Source: Copromyces sp. CBS 386.78 (taxonomy: Eukaryota > Ascomycota > Sordariomycetes > Sordariales > Sordariaceae). From it: DNA of 64,000 nucleotides. The notes beneath the pieces are model-generated. The model was given only the letters and a program-made list of their open reading frames with translations, did not search any database and was not told the DNA's origin. Shown here in pieces: positions 58,433 to 64,000 of the stretch. The stretch covers positions 186,001 through 250,000 of the forward strand of contig MU839131.1 of assembly GCA_030685235.1 (NCBI GenBank). The letters run 5' to 3'. A program made the translations under genes and the position numbers. Within the stretch, counting starts at the first letter, position 1, and every line of letters starts with the position of its first letter.

Positions 58433-59476
58433 ATGTCGTCCGATATCCCCCCTACGATGCGCGCCTGGCAGTATTCGCAGGCCACTGGTGGCCTGGAAGC
58501 GAACTTGGTGCTCAAGGACGATGTTCACGTGCCCACCCTCTCGCCGCGTGTGGGCGACAACGAGCTGCTCATCGAGGTTCTCAGCGCGAGCATCAACCCT
58601 TCGGACTACAAGGTCGCCGAACTGCCCCTGAATCTGGGCCGCGCTGTCGTCCGCACTCCTGCCACTCCCGCCTGGGACTTTTGCGGCCGTGTCGTCAAGA
58701 CCACCAACACCGTCGACAACTTCCGTGTCGGCGAGATTGTTTTCGGCCGTCTACCCGCTACTCGGCAGGGCGCCTGTGGTCAATACATCGTGGCTTCGGC
58801 AACGGCATGTGCCTCCCTGCCCTCGGGTGTCGGCGTTGACGAGGCTGCCTCCATCCCCTGTGCCGGATTGACCGCCTACCAGACCATTGCTCCCAACGTC
58901 AAGCCTGGCGACAAGGTCTTCCTCAATGGCGGTTCCGGTGGAGTCGGTTCCTTTGGCATCCAGATTGCAAAGGCCCTCGGCTGTCATGTCACTGTCTCGT
59001 GCTCGGCCGCCAAAGCTGAGCAATGCAAGGCTCTTGGCGCCGACGACATCATTGAGTACACAGCTGTCGATGTCTGCCAGGCCCTGCGAGAACGCGGCCA
59101 AGTCTTCAAGCTCTGCGTCGATAATGTTGGTTTGCCGGCGGAACTGTACAAGGCCGGCGATGACTATCTCCTGCCCGATGGAAAGTTTGTGCAGGTCGGC
59201 GGGCCCATGTCTTTGGCTGCCGTGTCTTCGACCATGTCCAGGCTATTGAGACCCTCCTTTCTCGGTGGCGGAAAACGCAAGTTTCAGTTGTACACATTGA
59301 TGGGCGATCAACACCAGGACTTGACTATACTCGGCCAGATGGTCGCAGAGGGCAAGGTCAAGCCTGTGGTCGAGCATGCCTATGACTTTGAGCATGTTCC
59401 GACAGCCTTCAAGGACCTCAGGAAGGGCAAGACGCACGGCAAGCTGGTCATTCACGTTTCTGATAAGAAGACATGA
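58433..59476 (+). CDS. Enoyl-reductase-like medium-chain dehydrogenase (quinone oxidoreductase type)
   Basis: Single exon, 347 residues, ATG at 58433. The N-terminal GroES-like fold includes LLIEVLSASINPSDYKVAE and TPAWDFCGRVV, lacking the usual zinc-ligand cysteines of classical ADH, so it is probably a zinc-independent NADPH reductase. The Rossmann motif NGGSGGVGSFGIQIAKALG lies at about 164-182. CSAAKAEQCKALGADDIIEY is the NADP-binding continuation, and VVEHAYDFEHVPTAFKDLRKGKTHGKLVIHV the usual C-terminus. The family includes quinone oxidoreductases and the RTN4IP1/lovastatin-type enoyl reductases. Substrate is unknown. The gene is flanked by the divergent rhodopsin-fold gene and, 410 bp downstream, the RBR ligase gene. 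Confidence 0.93.
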   Translation: MSSDIPPTMRAWQYSQATGGLEANLVLKDDVHVPTLSPRVGDNELLIEVLSASINPSDYKVAELPLNLGRAVVRTPATPAWDFCGRVVKTTNTVDNFRVGEIVFGRLPATRQGACGQYIVASATACASLPSGVGVDEAASIPCAGLTAYQTIAPNVKPGDKVFLNGGSGGVGSFGIQIAKALGCHVTVSCSAAKAEQCKALGADDIIEYTAVDVCQALRERGQVFKLCVDNVGLPAELYKAGDDYLLPDGKFVQVGGPMSLAAVSSTMSRLLRPSFLGGGKRKFQLYTLMGDQHQDLTILGQMVAEGKVKPVVEHAYDFEHVPTAFKDLRKGKTHGKLVIHVSDKKT

Positions 59477-59886
59477 GGGGACAGATGGGCTTTTTTATGC
59501 CGGACTTGGGTCTTTACTGCAGCATCCCCGCTTTCCCTGCGGACGATATGCTCGTGAAAAGCACCATGCTCCAGGCATCAGCCATAGCCATCATACGTAT
59601 AGAAGCTTCTTGCTACCGTCATCAGACCCTTTTGCTTCCCGTCACAGCCTCCGTCAAGTCCGAAACTGCACAAGGTTACTGACACATTTTCACTAGCTGC
59701 TCTGCTTCTGGAAGTAGAAGAGCGCCATCGCATTGTCAAACCCATTACCTCTATATTTTCTAGCATTGCCATCCGGCTTTTGTCAACGGCTATTGATAAT
59801 CTTCGCCTCGGTTTCGGTTTAAGCGAACCGGACATTCCAAAAACCAACTGTTCATAACCACGAGAAGCAGACTCCTCCCCTCGGTA
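59477..59886. other. Intergenic, upstream of the RBR ligase gene
   Basis: Short stretch with the dehydrogenase 3' flank and the ligase 5' region. No gene seen. An upstream ligase exon cannot be excluded. Confidence 0.45.
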
Positions 59887-61518
59887 ATGGTGCGCCCTGG
59901 AAAACGTATTTCCGCCTCTTGGGAGAAATTTCAGGCAAAGGTGCGCAGGAGCAGCAAAGACAGAATCGAGTCTATGACGCTCGCGTTGAGGAGATGCCCG
60001 ACGAGGCAGCGGTCCACATCCTTGTACACGAAGAACATCATGGTTGTCACCTCCACGACAGTTAGCTACGACGAGGCTCCCGAGGGTGCCAGGGGCCCCG
60101 AATGTGTCGTGTGCATGGAGGAGCACCCCGCGGACCGGCTTATCTACTTTTGCTCTCCGTCTTCTTCCAACGAAGCATCGGACTCGAGCCCCTCTAACGC
60201 CAGCCACGGTTACTGCGACAGTTGCCTCGTCGAGGGCATCCGCGCTGCAACAAAGGATCGCTATCCATTCCGCTGCTGCGGAAAGATATTCGACATAAAC
60301 GACTACCCCGGTGTCTCCTTGTCCGCCAAGGAAAAGCAGGAGTACGAGGACATGGTCGTGGAGATCAACACACCAAACCCGCTTTACTGCTCTAACCCTC
60401 GGTGCAGCAGTTTTATCAAACCCGACATGATTCAGAGCGATCTCGCTATTTGTCTCAAGTGCTCCGCCAACACCTGCAAACACTGCCGTCAGCCTTACCA
60501 CCCGAAATTGGTTTGCTCCCAAGACCAAGATACACTCAAGGTGCTCGCTATGGGCAAGGAGAAAGGGTGGAAAACATGCCCAATGTGTAACTACATGGTC
60601 GAACTGGTCAAGGGCTGCCACATAATCAAGTGTAGATGTTCCTGGTCATTTTGCTACAGGTGTGGCGCCACCAACGAGTCAAGGTAGGCCAACCAATTCA
60701 TCTCCTCACTCCCTTCCCACCCTTCGTTTTCTGATGCACTACATTGCTAACTAAGACCCAACAGTTTGGACGACAGTCGCCACACCTGGCACACAACTTG
60801 TTGGAGGCCTACCGATTACGCCTATGCCGTCGTCGGTGCGGCCGTCTACAACAGACCTCCGCGGGAGGAGCAGCCGCAGCGCCCTCGCGATAGACTCGAC
60901 TTTGTGGGAAGAATCCAAGATCGGTGGCATGAGACAAAGGCGGAGGCAAGGTTACGATCTCAGGAGCCGGCAAGGGAGTTTGAAAGGGAGAGGGAGCTGG
61001 AGAGGGAGCTGGAGCTGGAGAGGAGGATGGCGAGGCTTGAGAGGAGGGAGATGGCGAGGGAGCTGAAGCTGCAGAGGGCGACGGAGAGGGAGGTGGCGAG
61101 GCTCAAGAATATGACTTTGAATGTTGAGCAGAACCGCAATCAGCCTGCGATCCACAACAACAACAACAACAACCACCACAACCACCAAGCTAGAGCCATG
61201 CCTCAGCAAAACACTCAGCCACGCCAGCCTCAGCAGCAACCTCGCCAAGAGCCTCGCAACCCTCCTGCTTATCGCGGGCGTGGCTTTCTCTGGATGGGGG
61301 CGCTGGTTTCGCCCACCAGGCCGAATCCCATTCAGCCCGAGAATAACAACAATAACAACAATAACAACCAACGACACCGCCCAGCCAGGCCTCAGAGCGA
61401 ACAGGTTAACCAACAGCCTCGCAACCCTTGTCACAATCGTGACAACCGCGAACGTGGCGTTCTCTGGCAGCACCTAATGGTCTCGCCAACTCGAACTCGA
61501 CCGATTTCCCAGCCCTAG
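59887..61518 (+). CDS. RBR-type RING E3 ubiquitin ligase
   Basis: Two exons, 59887-60683 and 60765-61518, with an 81-nt intron (GTAGGC donor, GCTAACT branch, ACAG acceptor); 516 residues. RING1 begins at about 73 with CVVC and runs through HGYCDSC to FRCC. The in-between-RING block has YCSNPRCSSFIKPDM and CLKCSANTCKHC. RING2 is CPMCNYMVELVKGCHIIKCRCSWSFCYRC, where the Cys about 244 in KGCHIIKC is the expected catalytic thioester residue. RBR ligases take ubiquitin from an E2 onto this Cys and pass it to a substrate. After RING2 come a strongly charged coiled coil (FERERELERELELERRMARLERRE, about 330-370) and a low-complexity Asn/Gln/Arg tail with two poly-Asn runs and two similar GRGFLWMGALVSPTR and ERGVLWQHLMVSPTR segments. 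The coding repeats there are CAA/AAC microsatellites. Substrate is unknown. Confidence 0.93.
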
Positions 61519-64000
61519 CCGAATCCGTGGCCGGCCGAACCATCCACCCGAGCCCCGAGGCCGAGGCGGCGACGAATCCGAACGTAAGCTCATTCAATGC
61601 CTGGTTTTTAATCAAATCTGCAACGGTCTGGCTTTTGGCTTGGGGTATGCAGCTGACTAGCTAGCTTCAGGGAGCATTATCAGTGCCCTGCACCACAGGC
61701 ATTATATAGGTAGAGGAGAGGATTGCATATCAACTGCATATATACAAGCCTTAATCAGTTCCGGGCTCCCGGGTTCCCGGTGGTGGGGGTAGCACGTGGA
61801 GGCAGCTTTGGGGGCCACACGACACGTTGAGCCCATACAAGGCTTGCTTGCTTGTTTGCCAGCTGCCTGCCAACGATGGAGTTGCTTTCGCTCCTGTCAT
61901 CCGCACCCTCCGATGTTGTTTCTGTTTCGCTTGTCTCTTTCTTTTTGGATCATCACCATGCGTCGGTTGGCATTGTTCGGTCATTGATCTCGGCCAGTGG
62001 TTCCATTTTGTGTTCTATTTCATTCGGTTTTTTTGGTTTTTTTTCCCCTCAAGATACCGCCGGCCAAGAAGACAAGATTAAGGAGGAGGAGGAAACCACG
62101 ATCTCGTGAAGATGTCATCAAGCTGTTCCTTTGTTGTTTTCTTCTTTGTTTCTTGCGACTCCTCTCACTGGCTGGCCTTTGCCAAAAGCTGAGAAGGGTT
62201 GTCAAACTAAGCGGATCTGTCATTGCCTCTGCGTCGACAGACTGAACAACGCAGCAGGAGGTTTTCTCTTTTTGTTGTATTGGATAATAATCTAGTCAAA
62301 TTACAACACTTGTGTATCAAACCACCTGACTCATCTGTACAGTTGCGAGGGTGGAAGGATTGGTGACCTGGCTTCCGCCTATAGGCACATACTCAATATC
62401 TTGTCCAGCCGTATCAGGAAGTTCATCAGCCTTGTTATTCCCCCCCCAGGAGATGCTGAACCTGAGCCGACCCTGACTTACGAGGCTGGGGTGGAAGCAA
62501 GGTTCCTCCTCCTTAAGGTTCCTCCTCCTCAAGGCTCTTTCACCCCGTTTGAGAGATCACAGTTGCTTACAGAGGATACAGAATCCATACACCTCTCTGC
62601 TGACGAGCACATGCATGTACCGAGGCACGAGCTACTCGCCAACCGGTGGAGATGTCGGAAATAACGGCCTGCAGCCAAGCTTCACACGATTCAAACCTGT
62701 GCTGAATGGCCAACGAAGAGAGTGGAAGTCAGTGAGCAGAGGAACACCGGCGGCTGGTCCGTCATCTGCTCCGGATGGCAGTGCCGTGGTAGTTGTCGGG
62801 TCGTTGGATCGGCAATTTCGGGACAGGAAGACCGTCTTCGGGTACGGTAGGTGGTGAAGATCTGGCTTAATACTGATCTCGTTCGAATCCAACATCTCAG
62901 AACTTCTCATCGAAGAACACTCATGGCCTTGCTATAGAAAACGTCGTCAACTAGAAGTTCGGTACATCTGATCCCACATCCTAAGCAGGCTTGATGAAGG
63001 TACTTCTTTCCCACGCGGTTGGATCAAGCAGTGTGGCCTATATGAAGGAAGGGACGACACTCGACAGAGCCTCACCGGTACCTATAGGAGGAGGTACATT
63101 CGTCCCTTCCACCGGTAGAGGTAGATCTACTTTCCACTTTCCACTTCCTTCCCCTGCTTTCCAGTCTCCATACCCTCGTTGCCTTCGTTGCCTGATTGGT
63201 CCCGAATAGCCTCAACTTCTCGAGCTACTGCCATGAAAACCCACTGCCAACCTCAGAGCTGCGTAAGCTTCTCTTGACTCCCCACAGGTTGATGGCGGGC
63301 TCAGCCTATCGCACCGTTGGCTTAGATGCAAGCTTGATATGTCACCGGCTGTCGGTGCGGGTGGTCGGCGTGGTCCGCGTGGTCGGGTATCTGTTTCGGT
63401 TCTTAATTTGTACAGACTCTTTCTCGAAGCACAGGAATCCATGAGACACACGCAGTGTATTCATCGGCAATGGAATCGATGATGAAACCAAACGTCCCAG
63501 TGTCGGTGCATGTCTTCCAGTTATCCGAATAATTCATCGGATACTTCCTATTACCCCCATAGATACTCAATAACAGTGGTCAACATACTGGTGTAATGCA
63601 GTGTACTGTAGTACTACTCCGATCCCGGTACACGTTCATCCGCTTACACCATCTCTCCCAGAACGGGATATCCCAGTCACAACTTCACAACTCCTGCGTC
63701 CTGTGTCTCCGCTCGGTTGCGAGTCAGATCGCTCAAAAGTCCAAGCTCCCACAGCACTTCGAGTTCGGATGACACTCGAGACAAACCCCAACATGCCGGC
63801 AACGGAACTTGCCATTTTCTCTGCCATCCCAAGCATGTGTATCTCGAGCATGTCCTCGCATCGAACCAGACACCATTTCTGCTCCCTTGTTCCTGGGATC
63901 CCTTAGCCCCCACGAGCGGCGAACCGTGGCAACGTCCAACCCTCACGCAAACGCATCGCGCAAGATAAGGTTATCCAAAACAATCCCCGTATTCGGTAAT
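61519..64000. other. Right-end stretch with no supportable gene
   Basis: About 2.5 kb. A 16-bp near duplication (GGTTCCTCCTCCTTAA / GGTTCCTCCTCCTCAA) lies at about 62517-62537, and TTTCCACTTTCCACTTCC at about 63131. Short frames exist on both strands but none has a recognised motif, a good start context or splice sites that join. It may include the 3' flank of the ligase gene and the flank of a gene beyond the right edge. Confidence 0.45.

Noticed and set aside
62401..62664. 87-codon plus-strand frame near the right end
   Set aside because: Starts at a non-ATG codon and its middle is created by a short CCTCCT duplication; no family resemblance.
62881..62890. GTTCGAATCC, a good tRNA box B match
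   Set aside because: No box A at suitable distance and no pairing stems around it.

Overview
The window comes from a filamentous ascomycete, most likely a Sordariomycete close to Neurospora/Sordaria (inference). The genes are intron-sparse, with short introns carrying GTRNGT donors, CTAAC/CTGAC branch sites and YAG acceptors. A 26-kb AT-rich island shows C-to-T and G-to-A decay typical of repeat-induced point mutation (RIP). The gene content (fungal rhodopsin-fold membrane proteins, a UstYa/DUF3328 protein, GMC oxidoreductase, type-B carboxylesterase) also fits. Layout, left arm (1-20983): a tRNA-derived SINE-like repeat; then, all on the minus strand, a glycine-zipper protein (2474-3370), a UstYa-like membrane protein (3831-4934), a 63-residue secreted peptide precursor with dibasic sites (5930-6180) and a secreted carboxylesterase (7037-9217). 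A rhodopsin-fold membrane protein follows on the plus strand (11088-12427), then minus-strand genes for an FMP52-like Rossmann protein (13514-14521), an unknown coiled-coil protein (14924-16724) and a dynamin-family GTPase (17522-19950). Middle (20984-47202): a block of nested, RIP-degraded transposons. The outermost layer is bounded by 39-bp terminal inverted repeats and carries a minus-strand remnant readable as a Plavaka/KDZ-type transposase plus an unidentified plus-strand ORF. Near its left end sits a plus-strand Ty3/Gypsy element (233-bp LTRs, 5-bp target duplication). That element's 5' LTR is split by a second, minus-strand Ty3/Gypsy element (251-bp LTRs, 5-bp duplication), and its integrase end is split by a 745-bp inverted-repeat element (8-bp duplication). 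Right arm (47203-64000): UDP-glucose 6-dehydrogenase (48471-50636), a secreted GMC oxidoreductase (53192-55150), a second rhodopsin-fold membrane protein (minus, 55949-57306), an enoyl-reductase-like dehydrogenase (58433-59476) and an RBR-type RING E3 ligase (59887-61518). From 61519 to the end I see no gene. Apart from a speculative link between the UstYa-like protein, the peptide precursor and perhaps the esterase (a possible small RiPP locus), the genes look like unrelated single-copy loci around a transposon graveyard. Intron boundaries were read by eye and checked for reading-frame continuity; no alignment or database search was run.
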